This document shows positions 22,088-33,877 of a stretch of DNA of 64,000 nucleotides, in pieces; the first letter of the stretch is position 1, and each line of letters opens with the position of its first letter. The position numbers and the translations under genes are program-made. The stretch is taken from contig JAMQCK010000103.1 of the NCBI GenBank assembly GCA_024196135.1, positions 1-64,000 on the forward strand, read 5' to 3'. The notes under the pieces are model-generated. The model had not been told where the DNA came from. It did no database searches and was given only the letters and a program-made list of their open reading frames with translations. The DNA comes from Pleurotus ostreatus/Saccharomyces cerevisiae fusant. Taxonomy: Eukaryota > Opisthokonta.

Positions 22088-23960
22088 TCATGCCCTCAGC
22101 GCCTTCTTGCCCAGGACACCCTCCTTCGCTGACGGCTTACCCGGGCGCGCCTTCGCCACCTTCTCCTTCTTCTTCTCCCCCGTCTTCCCCTCACGCTTCT
22201 TCTTGAAGTCGACCTCAGCCTCGGCGGCCTTCGCAGGCGCCTCCGCCTTCTTCGGAGACTCCTTCGCCGCCTTGGCCTTCTTCACAGGCGCCGCGACATC
22301 CTTCGCCAGCGCCTTCACCTCCTTCGCGGGCGCCTCTACCTCCTTCGCGGGCGCCACTGCTTTCGCGGGCGCCTCTGCCTTCGCCGCCTTGCTCTTCTTC
22401 GGCGCTGGCGAGGCCTCCTCCTCCGTCCCCTTCTTCCCCTTCTTCTTCTTCTCCGCCGACTCCGCTGCGACCGGGGCGTCCGACGCGGGCGCCTTCGCCT
22501 CCTTAACCTTCCCCGCCGTCTTCTCCTTCCCATCCTTCTTCTCCTTCCCATCCTTCTTTCCCTTCTTCGTGCTCGCGTCGGCGGATGGCGCGCTCACCTC
22601 CTCAGCGGCGTCGCCCTTCTTCGCCTTGCGCTTCTTTGACGGCGGCGCAGAGGGCGCGGCATCGTCCTGTGGCGCGGCGTCGATGGTGACAGAGGGCTCG
22701 GTGGCGGCAGAGGGCTTGGTGGCGGCAGTGGCGCCCACCTTTGACTTTGGCTTTTTCGTCTTCGGGGCGGCGGTGTCGGTGGATTTTGAGGTGGGCTTCG
22801 TACCGGTTTTCGAAGTAGGTTTGTCGCTGGTCTTCGCGCGCTTCTTGGGCTGCGCGGGCTCCTCCTCGACCTCCGCCTCCGCGCGCCGCTTGCCCTTCGC
22901 GCGCGTCACCGGTGCTTCATCCATCTCCTCGTCCTCGTCCTCATCCCCGCTCGCACCCTCCTCCTCGCTCGCCTCCATATCCACATCCGCATCCTTCACG
23001 CCCCCACCCCACCTCCCCAGCGCCTCCTCCGACAGATCGCACGACCACACGGGCAGACTCGTGCTCGAGCTCGTCTTGATGTGGATGTTCTGCACGTTCT
23101 CCCAGCCGCCCTTGATGCGCGCGACGATCGCGGGCAGCGCGGTGCGGAGGTTGTCGAGGAGGTGCGCGGGTTTTTGGGAGATGGTGCCGATTTTGATGGA
23201 GCTGAGGGGAGAGTGTTAGAGTATATGCGAAGAAGGGCAAGGGCAGACGGGGAAAGGAGGGGAGGAAGAAGATGGAGGGAGGTACATACGTCTGTGTGCC
23301 CTGGTTCTGGCTCATGTAGGTAGACGAGACGGCGCGCTCGAGCTCGCCCTTCAGATCCTTCCTTGTCAAGCACACCGGGATCGGCTGCCTGCAATCCGCA
23401 TCAGCATAAGCTTATCCACTAGTTCACATCCCACGCACTTCTTCGCCTTAAACCACTTCGTCCCCAACAGCTTCGGAAGCAGGGGGATAATCCGCTCGTC
23501 CGCCAGAAACATATCATGGTCCTTCAGCAGCCCCCGCCTCGCCTCGAACGGCTTGAACTTCCCCTTCAGCTTCTCCACGCCAACCACCCTGCTAACAAAG
23601 CGGATCTTGTGCGTCTCGAGCAGGTCCTTGTACTGCCTCTGCGGGTCCTTCGTGAGCAGGCAGATCGACGACACGCGCGGGTCGATGATCGGGTGCGCAA
23701 GCGGGCTGGGGGAGGCTCGTCAGTCCCAAACTTCCCTCAGCGTTAATCAGTACCACGCACATCCTCTGCGGCTTCAACCGCCTATTCGGCACGATCGTCT
23801 TCTCCGCGATGTTCAGCCATACGTGCTGCTCCCGTCCGCCCAGCAGCTCCGTCTCGGCCTGCTTCTCCGCGCGCTTCGTCGCGTACGCCAGGAGCGCATT
23901 CAAGGCTTTCTCCGCCTGCTTTTGCGACACATGCCCGTCGATGAGCTGGTCGGCCGCCAT
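22088..23960 (-). CDS. Ribosomal protein L1-domain nucleolar protein (Cic1/Utp30/RSL1D1-like)
   Basis: Probable 60S/90S ribosome-biogenesis factor. Exons 23761-23960, 23439-23705, 23290-23388 and 22088-23201 give 559 residues. Residues about 1-270 form the L1 fold: DGHVSQKQAEKALNALLAY, HVWLNIAEKTIVPNRRLKP, ICLLTKDPQRQYKDLL, FLADERIIPLLPKLLGTKWF, KIGTISQKPAHLLDNL and QNIHIKTSSSTSLPVW. The remaining 290 residues are a disordered acidic then Lys/Ala-rich tail with AEAPAKA- and VEAPAKE-type repeats, typical of RSL1D1-like nucleolar proteins. A long antisense ORF through this tail is a composition artefact. The ATG at 23960 begins MAADQLIDG, the expected L1-domain start. Confidence 0.9.
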
Positions 23961-24371
23961 TGTCGAGGGGTATGGAGGGGAACGGGGAGGGGGAATATGC
24001 GTCCAAAAAGTTTGATGCGCGCGTCCTGCGATCGGCCGTGATCGCGGCCACGTGGAGCGGGCGCCTACAAAATTTCGGAAGGACGCGTTCGCTCCTTGTC
24101 CTCAACCTGCATGTTCTCCCCGCGCTGGCGCTGAATGGTGAGTACGCTGTCTCCCTTGCTCTGGCCCCCTTCTGTGTGATGAATACCACGCTATGGTCCG
24201 TGTTTCCTAGAAGCGACTAGACACCGCTGTCCAAAGATGCAGATATCCATTTTCTATAGCCTTCTGACTCTGCTTGCACCCTTGAAGTCATCTCTTCTTG
24301 CTTGCTTACAACTTTTCCAGATCTTCTACTGCTGTTTCGTACACCGTATATATTCCCCTGTCGATGTATGA
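23961..24371. other. Intergenic between L1-domain gene and M64 copy 2
   Basis: About 410 bases: promoter of the L1-domain gene and 3' UTR of the peptidase. No feature recognised. Confidence 0.45.
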
Positions 24372-27101
24372 TCATAAACATCCTGACGTCTGCACCGTCC
24401 TGCTCGCCCGAGTTCTCCCATCCTCGTCCTTGCGTACTTCCTCCGTCAGGTAGGTAACGTCGACCTGCCAATCACATCAGAAAACTTCCGCTCCCGCCCC
24501 TTTTGCACTTACCGTCCACGTCTCGTCCTTCCCTACTGACACCGTCAATTCGTCGGTCAGATCCTCGACGATCTCACCATCCTTCGACCAGACCACCGAG
24601 TACCTCTCCTTCACCCCTATATCCACCCCGCGCAACTGGCCCAGTGAGATGAACCGTACGCTGAGGGTGTGCTCGTCGTGACCAGCCGCAGCGTGCTTGC
24701 CGTGTCCAGCCGCAGCGTGCTCGCCCTCTTGGTGGACTTCGTCCGCACGCGTCAAGCACACCTCATCCACTCCATCAATAAGATCGACCCGCGCCAGCAG
24801 CGTCAACCACAGCGACTCCAGGCAGACATTGCAGAACCCGGGCGCGGTGACGAGCCGCATGAGGCAGTCCTCGTTCGTGGGGCGGTAGCGGGTGACGTTG
24901 TCGGAGCCGAACGTGGGAAACAGACCATACACGCCTGGTCGTGCGTCGAATCTGGGGGCCCTCGTCAGCGGTCGATTCCTTTACCAGACGAACGTATGTA
25001 ATGAGTCGCCAAGGTAGGCAGACGCCAGCATCTTCGTCCATCAACGATGATATCTGCACTCACTCATCCTCATCCCCAAACTCCAGCACCTCGACGTTAC
25101 ACAGTTGCGCCTCGCCCTCCTTCTCTCTATTGACCAGTTCAAACGTGACCGTGTGCTCGCCTTCCTCCAACCCCCCGACATGCAGATCGTAGTGCCACCG
25201 ATCCTTCTCGATGCCAGCTTTGGGTGTCCACCCGAGATCCTTGCCGTCCAGAAGGACACGGGCGTCGGATGCCTAGAAGCGCACGTAAGTTCATCGGTTA
25301 CATAAGTTGCATAAGTTCTCCGAGGCGTTGCTCGCCCGCCACTTCAGGCGCGCATATATGGACCTCAAACTCATCGCACGCCCGCGATAGGTGCGCATAC
25401 ATCGACTTCCACCTCGGCCTCATCGTACGCCCGCGATCCCCACGCCCCCGTCCGTCCCTCACTCACCTCAGGTATTCCCGACAACGAGAAGCGCACGAGC
25501 GCACGCGCATACGCGCCTGAGGATGCGAACGTCGCGGACCACGGGGCAGTCGTGTTCAGGAGCGTCCAAGGGTAGGCTTGCAAGGGCATCGTCGCGCGCT
25601 GGGGGCGAAGGCCAGACCCTCGGTCGGCGTACCCAGGCTCCTCGTCATCGTCGCCGTGATCAACGAGCGAGTGTCCATGGTCGACTTGCTTCACGTCATT
25701 GTCCAACCAATGCGCCCACTGCATCTCTCCCCCGCTCCCCGCATGCGTATTCGCCCCATAATACCCATCGTCGCCCCCGCCGTCGTACTCCTCGCCCACG
25801 TCCGGGATCGAGTGCCCGAGCTCGTGGCGGAGGACGAGGACGCCGTTCGCGGGGGAGTTGGTGATGGTGCTGGGTGAGGGTGGGATGTGTGTGGTGGGTG
25901 GGCGAGGAGGAGGAAAAAGGGGAGGGGGGGGCGGTGAGTGGGGAGGTGAGTGGGAAGGTGAGTGGGGAGGTGGGGAGGAATTATGAGCAAAGAGAGGGAG
26001 GAGGGGGAGGCGTGGAGAGAGAGGGGACGGGGGAACAGTCAGGGGGACGGGATAGAAGGATGAGGTTGACAGAGAAGAGTCAGGACGGAAGATAAGAAGA
26101 CCAAAAAGAAGCAGCAAGATGACAGAGAAGGGTGATGTCGACAAGGTTAACAGACGTCCGGGGGCAAAACGCCTCAAAATGGGAAGTCCGTGTCACTCAC
26201 GTCGCGCCTTCGTTATGTCTACTCTCAAGTCCGCCATACAAAGGACTATTCCCTATCCATCATCGTCAGCCTCTTTGCCACTGTCTCTCTGGTACTGGAC
26301 ACAGAGACACAAGACCCCCACTCACCAACAATGATTGGATAATCACACCTCGCACCTAATGCCTTGCACGCCGCCACGTTCACCTCCGGCCTGCCCACGT
26401 ACACCGCGCGCAGCTCGGTGCCGTCGCGGTAGAGGCCGTAGGTGGTGCTAGGGGAGTAGGAAAGTCAGTGTTTGCGCCTCAAATAGCCGCCAATGTAGTC
26501 CCGAACGTCCTCGCCATCCCTCATCCCCTCTTAGATGAAAAGAATTCAGATAAAACGAACACACTCACTCCTTCGGCACGCCTCCCCACCCAATCCCACT
26601 CTCCCCACTCGGCGTGAAGGCAGCCCACATATTCAGCAGCGGCGCGACGCTGTTGTACGTCTTGTTCCCCGCGATGAGGCCCGTGGCAAGCATCTCGGCA
26701 TCGGCGAAGAATTGGGCCTTTTCGGAGGGGAGGTCTATGTAGTGAGGAAGGAGGCCGGGAGTCAGCGAGGAAGCAGCAAGTCAAACAAAGGCTTGAAAAG
26801 GCGAGCGAAAAGTGCATACACCCATCCGAGAAGAACATCAAGTCGACACGATTTTCTGGCGGGCCGTGCTCCATGAGAGGCCGAACCTCCATTGAAGGGG
26901 GAGGCGGGAGGGACGTTAGCGGTCTTTGGGGCGCATCTGCACTGGCGAGGATGTTGTTCAGGTCAAGGGCTCCTTGGCCGAGTACTTAGAGATATGAGTT
27001 ATAGGATTGAACAGCGCCGCGGAGGGAAAACAGAACCAACCTGCATGACCTTGTGACCCGCCCAGCAGGGCCAGTGCGAGAAGGATACTGGCTACCTTCA
27101 T
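24372..27101 (-). CDS. Secreted M64-type metallopeptidase, copy 2
   Basis: Paralogue of the peptidase at 8.8-10.9 kb. Nine exons (27041-27101, 26820-26984, 26569-26734, 26326-26447, 26201-26252, 25467-25869, 25064-25272, 24513-24951, 24372-24464) give 569 residues. MKVASILLALALLGGSQGHA is the signal peptide. Shared landmarks: NRVDLMFFSDGY, TYGLYRDGTELRAVYVG, VLVLRHELGHSIPDVGEEYDGG (HExxH), MPLQAYPWTLLNTTAPW and RYRPTNEDCLMRLV. Exons 2 and 4 are exactly as long as their counterparts in copy 1. It lacks one copy-1 intron and has two others. A His/Gly-rich insert (HAAAGHGKHAAAGHDEH) sits in the C-terminal domain. Exon 5 lacks the GLGGRF stretch of copy 1 and is the least certain part. Confidence 0.83.
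25932..25978. repeat. Minisatellite inside an M64 copy 2 intron
   Basis: GGTGAGTGGGGA-type units repeat three times with small changes on the plus strand, so the transcript carries the complementary CTCCCCACTCACC units. It lies in the 331-nt intron 25870-26200, the longest of the gene, which is otherwise pyrimidine-rich on the coding strand. Confidence 0.7.
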
Positions 27102-27476
27102 GCTAGCAGTAAGCGCCCCAAGCAACGCAAAAACACGAAGGAAGAAGCAGGGCACGTTCTTCGAGGTCCAGGACAAGGCGCGTTCCTACTTTCAAGATAG
27201 CAGAGCACCTGAGATGCCGAGATAAGGCGGACCATACACGCGCCCCCGCGATGTTGTGGGTATCCTGCAGGTCCGGGGTACCTCCGATGAGTATAGGATT
27301 TGATACGAGGCGGCCTCCGGGGCCCGTCGCAAGCGGCACTTGAACAGACATGTTCATCCTGCGAAGTCCGGCAAACGGCGGACATTGTCACGTGATCGCG
27401 CCTGACGGGTTGGACGACGAGGGTATGAAGTACAGCTAGAAGCGCACAGAACCATACGAAAACACGTCCAAACATC
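27102..27476. other. Intergenic between M64 copy 2 and NF-YC
   Basis: 375 bases: promoter of the peptidase gene and NF-YC 3' UTR. Overlapping minus-strand ORFs show no protein features. Confidence 0.45.
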
Positions 27477-28385
27477 CTACTGCATTCCGGTCCGTTGCTG
27501 CGGTACACCGACATCGTGGAGTAGGCTCTCCAACTGTATACATCGTCAGCATCACAAGTCGCGCCGACGTTCCCTCACCCCACTCACCTCCTCCAACACG
27601 CCTGACTCATGACCGGGCTGCATTCCAGATTGCATGCCCTGGGCGCCCTCGCCCCCGTTACGGTTTTCCTATGATCCAAAATCAAGGTCAGTCAACGTCC
27701 AGTTCAAAACATCCTCCCAAAAGAACCCCTCAACGCCCTTCCACCACCCACCCACACGCACCTCTTCCGTCTTCAGCTGCTGCTTACTCCCCCCACCCCC
27801 TCCACCCCCACCCGGCGCATACGGCAAATCATCCCTCGGCACGATATCAATGAGAAAGTCAAACTGGTCCGACTTGCTCAGCGCCTTCGCGATGTCCGCC
27901 CTCGAGAGCGTCCGCCGCTTGTTCGCGTCGGCGACGATGAACGCGCGCGCGGTGATTTCGGCGATGAAGACTGCGAGGAGGGTGTCAGTATACTGTGATG
28001 GTACGTGGTAAGGGTAAGGATAGGGTTAACTCACTCTCGCATGCCTTGCAAAACAATATCGGTGCTGGACGCGCGAATTATAGCTGTGGCGCGCAACTAA
28101 AGTATAGACAGCATACCGTCCGCAGCTATCATCTACAGAATATACATTCATTAGTTACCTTCCCTTCTTTCCCCCCTTCCTCCCCCTCCACGCCCAACCA
28201 CTCACCTTCACATCCGGATCACTCTTCATAACCTTCTTTATCCTTGCAAGCGGCAGCGCCGGATGCCTATAATCCGGCGTCTCCTGCTCCGCCGCGTCCA
28301 CCTGTCGTTGCCAGAACGAGCGGAGGAAGTCATTCAGGGGTTGTCCTGGCTGGACGAAGGGTTCAATGGGGGCCTCGGGGGGCAT
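27477..28385 (-). CDS. HAP5: NF-Y/CCAAT-binding factor subunit C (Hap5 orthologue)
   Basis: Histone-fold subunit of the CCAAT-binding complex. Exons 28206-28385, 28117-28132, 28035-28064, 27762-27970, 27588-27668 and 27477-27533 give 190 residues; exons 2 and 3 are 16 and 30 nt. The core reads [68 protein letters not shown] and [10 protein letters not shown], the complete NF-YC histone fold. A Gly run and an acidic/Gln tail follow. The Met at 28385 ([10 protein letters not shown]) is chosen over an in-frame upstream Met because the upstream residues look like untranslated leader. Nuclear; pairs with NF-YB and recruits NF-YA. Confidence 0.93.
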
Positions 28386-28689
28386 GATGGTGGTGGTTGG
28401 AGTACAAGGAGCGGGCAAGTAAGGGTTATCTAATCTTATCTCGGCCGCCGGGGCCGATGGGCGGTGGACCCACAGGTGCAAATAGAGGTAAGCAGTCCCA
28501 AGGCACAGCCTGAAGTTCGTCGCGCGGAACACTAAACCCACGTCGAGAGGAAAGTACAGAGACCTAGCAATAGTCTACATATAAGAGCAATCTGGTATCA
28601 TGAGCATACAACTCGTACAACAGCGCGAAGTAGTGAGTACAATGTGCATATCCACACTTCCATGTAATTGTCACGCATAAACAGAACCC
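28386..28689. other. Intergenic between NF-YC and the large Pro/Ser-rich gene
   Basis: About 300 bases: NF-YC promoter and neighbour's 3' UTR. Nothing further seen. Confidence 0.4.
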
Positions 28690-31600
28690 TTACTTCCTCG
28701 CCACCCCCAGTCCCAGCCTCCCCCTCATCTCCGTCAGCTCCCAGTTCCTCACGCCAGACAGCTCGTTCGCCGCGAGCGGGTGAACATCCTTCACATGGTC
28801 CGCCAGTTCCGGTAGTTTACTGCAAACCATCATCAGTACTTTACGCGTGTGCCATCTAATTTGCGCATACTCACGCATCCTTCCCAAACTTCCTCGTCTT
28901 CGACAGCGCCGCGCACAACCGACACGTCCACGTCCCGTCGTTCTCCAGCTTGTACACCACCTGCAGGTGCTTGAACGTCAGCGCCTGCGGAGGGTGCGCC
29001 GTGTTCGAGGTGCTGGAGGTGGACGCATTGGAGGGGCCTGACGCTGATGCGCCAGGCGTGCTGGAGCTAGATGCAGCAGACGTCGACGGCGCCGTCGTCT
29101 TGCGCGTGAACAATGGCTTCGGGGGCGGGGCAATAACCGGCGCCGTACGAGGCTTGTACTGGTAGGTGCCGGGTTTATGCGCCGAAGCGACCGCAGAGGT
29201 TGAGGTCGCCGGGGCATCTGCAGTCGCTGGAGGGGAAATCGCCAGTACCGCCGGATGCGTGGCAAAGGTCGCCTGAGCATCTGCAGAAGCTGAGGCCGCC
29301 AGAATCGCTGGATGCGTAGCAGAAGGCGAGAGCGTCGCCGCTTTGGCTGGCTGGGTGAATACAACCGGTGACGAAGCCGACGACGTCAGCTTTGGCGGTT
29401 GTGGGGCAGGATTCGCCGACTGAGAGGAAACATCCGCCGTAGAGTACGCCGGGCTCGCTGGCCTTGCCCGTATCGAAGCCGGCGTGGATCCTGTATCGAG
29501 GACCAGAGCAGGTTCCTTCATCTTCTTGAACGGGAAAGCGATCGTTGTCGGTTTCCTGGAAGGCGGATTGGGCCTCGTCGTGCTCGTAGGGGACGTAGAC
29601 GGGCCGGCCGCGCTCGAGCCCGCTGCGCTCGTGTCTACGCTGATGCCCGTGCTCGTGCTCTCGATGGCATTCGGAGTGGACTGACCCATGCTGGTGCTCG
29701 ACGTGGCTTGATTCGAGGTCGACTGACCCAACCGGACCTCAAACGGATTGTTCGCAGCCCACGATGCAGAGGCCGGCGAAGGTGGCGGGGCGTCTTTCTT
29801 CTTAAACGGGAAGGCGATCTTGAAAGGCGTCGCTGCTGACTTTGAGGTCGAGGGAGACACGGCGCCCTTTGAGAGTGTAGATGACGCCCCCTTCGTAATC
29901 GTCGGAGAGCCAGAAGCCTTCAACGCCGTAGGGGACTTCGCAGTCGTAGGAGACACTGGCGATGACGAAGGCGCAGGAGCAGGCGCTGACGCAGTCGCCT
30001 GCTGCGGAGCAACCTCATCCCCACCAACGATCTGACTCGCATCCGCAATCTCGCCCTCCTCCTTCAGCTCGTCGATCTCCATGTCCGAGCTCGCATCTTC
30101 TTCCTTCAGTTGAGCCCGAGCGTCTTCATCCTCCCTCCGTGTGCCTGCCTGAGCGTCCTTCGTCGCCGCCTTCGTCTCTCCCTCCTTCCCTCGCGCCTCC
30201 ACCCTGTCCTCCTCGCGCTTGATCGGCACGCTAGCAGGCGACAGTAGGCGTGAGAGACGAGACGATGATGGTGACGACGGTGGTCGTGGAGCAGGGGAGG
30301 CCTGTGAAGGGAGTGCAGGTGATGATGTTTGCGCTGAAGGTGCGGGTGGTGGTGGCGGCGACATTTGCGTAGAAGGCGATGTATGCACTACGGGTGACAA
30401 CCCGCTGGAGGTAGGAGGCGCATTGACGGCAGCAGGCGCACTTACAGACGTCGGCATACTGCCTTGCCTGCGTTCCAGCTGCCTCGATAGTACCGACGAA
30501 CTGCCCGAAACCAATGGCGAACTGCCCGAAACCAATGGCGAGCCCCTCGCCACCAACGGCGAGCCCCTCGCCACTACCGGCGAGCTCGACGACGGTGTCA
30601 GAGCCGTCGGAGAGGCAGATATATGCGCAGCGGCCCATGGGATAGGCTGCCCAGAAGCATCGCGGGGAGCCATGATCGTAAGGTCAAGAGCTGACGGTCT
30701 GGCCTGCTCCCGGGACAACACAGGCGCGCTGCGGGACGAGGGCACCGGAGGGGCTGAAGAGGACGCCTGCATGCCCGGGTGAGGAGACGGCTGCGAACCA
30801 GTATTGCCCGCGGTGGTGTTGGAAGGTGTTTGTATGAGCGCAGTCGCTAGAGGACCTGGAACATCTTGTCCAGCCTGAGGCGGCGCGGAAGAAGGAGGCG
30901 CTGCTGGTATCTGATGTATATACTGCGGCGGGTTCATCGCGGGTGGTAGACGTTGCGGCTGAGAGACATTGCTAGGGTACGCCATTGCATTCCCCGGATG
31001 CGGCATCATGCTACCAGGGTGAGGGGGCATAGTCCACGACGTCGGGTGAGGTATTCCAATATGCGACATTGGTTGACTCGAGCTTGGGGGCATCTGCTGA
31101 CTCGGACCGGGCGCTTGCATTTGCTGATTCGGTCGAGGTGCGGACGATGAGCGGGAGGGATTGGGGGGTGGTGGAGGAGGGACGTTCATAGATGGTTGAG
31201 GAGGGACGTTCATAGGCGGCTGCGAGATGTTCATAGGTGGCGGAGGAGGGGCGTACATGGACTGCTTCAAATGCGAAGGCCCGCTCCCCGACGTCGTTCG
31301 CGATCTCGTGGCGCCCCCGTCGCCCATAGACATTGCTAGGAAGGGCGGGCTTTGAGGAGGCGTAGTGAGGTCAATATAGTTTGGCGTCGACGGCATGGAG
31401 GGCATCGCAATCCTGAACCCGTCGTGCTTGCTTCCGGCTGTACTTCCAGACTGAGTGCGCTGCCGTTTCATTGGAACAACTAAAACGCGATTTGAGTAAA
31501 CTTTCCAGCGCATATATGCGTACCACTCACCACTATTGGGTGCAGGCGCGCTTCTGTTGGGCGCCGGAGGTGCAGACGAGGGTCCAGCTGGTGCGGATGA

Positions 31601-32301
31601 AGGTCCTGCCGACGCAGACGGGGGTCCTGCCTGCATGGGCGGCGGGCCCGCCTCCATCGACAGCTGCTCTTGCACGGCCATCACCTTGCGCGAGTACTTC
31701 CTCCACTGGTCCGCCCTTTGCATCAGAACATTCTCCGCATCCCTGAAGCGCTTCTCCGCCGCCGCCAGGCGCATGTCCCAGTCCCTCAGCGCATGCTCCG
31801 TGGCGCGCAGGTTGTACGACTTCTGCACGAGCGTCGCCTCGAACTCGATCAGGTGCCGTTCGCGCTCGTCGAGTTCCCTCGAGCGCTGCCGTGCGGCTTC
31901 GAGGGGCCCGAGCATAGAGGAGACCGCAGCATCCTGATCTCGGCGTATAAGGTCCCTCTCGCGAAGCTCCAAGAGCTCGTCATCGACCCTGACGCGATCG
32001 AGGACGCGGTTGAAGAGGGAGAGGACGGATTCGGGGGAGGCGTCGGCCGTAAAAGAAGTGGATGGTACAGAGGCACGCCGTGCGCGCGTCATTTCGTCTG
32101 TGTTCATGGTGCGGTGATCGAGCGGGGGAGGGGGAGGGGGACCTTGCTGGGGTTGCTGCTGCTGCTGTTGCGGTGGAATTTGGCGCCCAGCATAATCGAA
32201 GTGCAGGCTGAGAGCTGGCTATATGTTGTCAGTCAAAAAGAGGGATGTATACATTCATTTCGTACCCCAGGTGGTTGTCCTTGCCTGGAGCCTTGTTCCA
32301 T
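28690..32301 (-). CDS. Large Pro/Ser-rich protein with N-terminal coiled coil and C-terminal zinc-knuckle-like motif
   Basis: No named family recognised. My model has exons 32266-32301, 31531-32218, 28875-31479 and 28690-28819 (1152 residues). The first exon encodes MEQGSRQGQPPG and leads into a Gln/Pro tract. If that exon is wrong, translation starts at 32107. Residues about 60-185 are a strong coiled coil (LEAARQRSRELDERERHLIEFEATL and beyond). A long disordered Pro/Ser/Thr region follows, with tandem heptads VARGSPL / VSGSSPL near 30.5 kb and repeated IAFPFKK motifs. The last 80 residues hold TWTCRLCAALSKTRKF then ADHVKDVHP, a possible C2H2-like site split by an intron. The 51-nt intron at 31480-31530 is a multiple of three and open, so retention would insert 17 residues. 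Layout suggests a nuclear scaffold or regulator, but this is inference. Confidence 0.75.
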
Positions 32302-32928
32302 ACGCGGTTTGTCAAGGGTATGTCCTGGTTTGCGATCGGGGCTACGAGGTGCGAATCTCTGAATAGTCCGATGTCGTTCTTCTTGGAAATGAAGTTCTCC
32401 TCGTCGTGTTCATTAAGTAGGTCGCGCCATATAGCACAGAATCAGCCAGAGTCAAGGCCAGTGAGGGTGGAGGACAAGAACAAAACCTTCCTAAAGGGGC
32501 GGAATTGCTCTGTGACTTCATGTGACAGCTTCTGCAAGTGTAACAAGTCCATAATTCCTGTTGTTGGTCGCCTTGGCCCGGTCTCGTTGTATGTAGCATG
32601 CAAAGCGCAAGCATGTAATGCTGCACTCATCTCCGTGTATCTGTGACTGCTAGTGATGTGACTAGCTTGCTGAGGGGACGTCTTCGATGCATGCAATGGG
32701 GTCTGGCCCAGCAGAGCGCCTTCTGGGCAGTGGAATGGTTTTTGGGTGTCCAAAGGTCTTTGAAATTTTCAATCATCCTCAGAATCTACGTGTCTGCTCT
32801 GTCCAGCGCCATCACTGCTCATAAGTCACATTCCGTGTATCGCCTATCGTGGGAAATACGACACGCGCACCTGGCCAAAAAGTCCTTTATGACCAAAGCC
32901 CATCAATCCATCAAACCGGCGAGAGAAG
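32302..32928. other. Divergent intergenic region
   Basis: About 630 bases shared upstream of the large Pro/Ser-rich gene (minus) and the zinc-finger gene (plus). Several ORFs of 90-135 codons overlap here without protein character. Confidence 0.4.
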
Positions 32929-32936
32929 TATATAAG
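32929..32936 (+). promoter_or_regulatory. TATA box of the C2H2 gene
   Basis: TATATAAG, 122 nt before the chosen start, with a pyrimidine-rich leader after it. Confidence 0.6.
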
Positions 32937-33050
32937 GGACCGCGTGCATTGTCTGCTTCTCCCCACCACCACCTCAAAGAGCCACAAAGCAGTGCGCGCT
33001 TTCTCCGCTTTCCCTCGCCTCATTCCGCGCACCGTACGCCTCGTCGCTAG

Positions 33051-33877
33051 ATGGTGTGTACCCAGTGCCCTGCGGCGCCCTCGTGACTGACTCATCGGCC
33101 ACGCACAGCCCTCCGCGCAGCCTGCACAAGAAGCGTCGACCAGCGAGCCCAGCAGGTCGCCTCCTCGCGGCCAGAAGCGGACAGCAGACAACGCAGAGCT
33201 ATCACCGATTCTCGACAAATCCAATCCCGAGCGGTAAGCTTTGTCAATTCAAATTTTACGGCCACTGAACGCAAGACCTCTTTCATAGCCCTTTTCTCTG
33301 CCCATACTGTTCTCTCCGATGTCCTCAGAAGAACACTGTCCGAATCCACATCCGGGCCAGACAGTATGTGCCACTCCTTCCTTTCTCCGCCGCCATTCAA
33401 AAGCTCACGTGTTTCGACGCACGCAGCACTAATCAACGCAAACACCAATGTCCATCTTGTTCTTACAACACCGCCGACCCCTCGTGCTTGAACAAGCACC
33501 GTAAACGGAAGCACGGCTGGATACCGCCTTCCAGGCGCACCGACGGGTTCATCGCCCACCACCCGTCCGGGTCGCGTTCGCCATCCCCGCCACCTCCACC
33601 TCCGCCACCCCCGCGCGTACCCGTACCCTTGCCGCACCCTTCCCAGTATGGCCCTCAGCCATACAGGATACACCCGATGCCGCAAGCGCAACCGGTGGTC
33701 AAGCAAGAGTACCCAAACTACCGGTGGTTTACCCATCCCGTCTTCGCCAGGAGGCCGCAGCTTGAGCCAGCAAGCTGGTCGGACTCGGATTCGGATTCGG
33801 AGCCAGAGGTCGAGCGCCCGGCAGAGCCGGATGCGCCGCCTATCAGTCACTATGCGGACGAGCCGAGGTCGTCATGA
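33051..33877 (+). CDS. Two-finger C2H2 zinc-finger protein
   Basis: Likely DNA-binding regulator. Exons 33051-33053, 33109-33233, 33289-33363 and 33427-33877 give 217 residues. Finger 1 is LCPYCSLRCPQKNTVRIHIRARH and finger 2 is HQCPSCSYNTADPSCLNKHRKRKHG; an intron separates them right after the first finger. A poly-proline tract and an acidic Asp/Ser/Glu tail follow (SDSDSDSEPEVE), suggesting an activation-type region. The first exon as modelled is only the ATG, joined directly by a GTGTGT donor. This is needed for the 33109 exon to be in frame but is the weakest part of the model. A one-codon first exon is rare, so an upstream start is an alternative. Confidence 0.8.

Noticed and set aside
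22107..23219. 370-codon plus-strand ORF rich in Phe, Ser and Ala
   Set aside because: Exact antisense of the Lys/Ala/Glu-rich tail of the L1-domain protein; its composition is a mirror of that low-complexity tail.
27098..27514. 138-codon minus-strand ORF beginning inside the last NF-YC exon
   Set aside because: It begins in a shifted frame of NF-YC's final exon and runs into the M64 promoter; no protein features.
33092..33850. 252-codon minus-strand ORF
   Set aside because: Antisense to the zinc-finger gene; Arg/Trp-rich and without motifs, while the plus strand has two intact C2H2 fingers.
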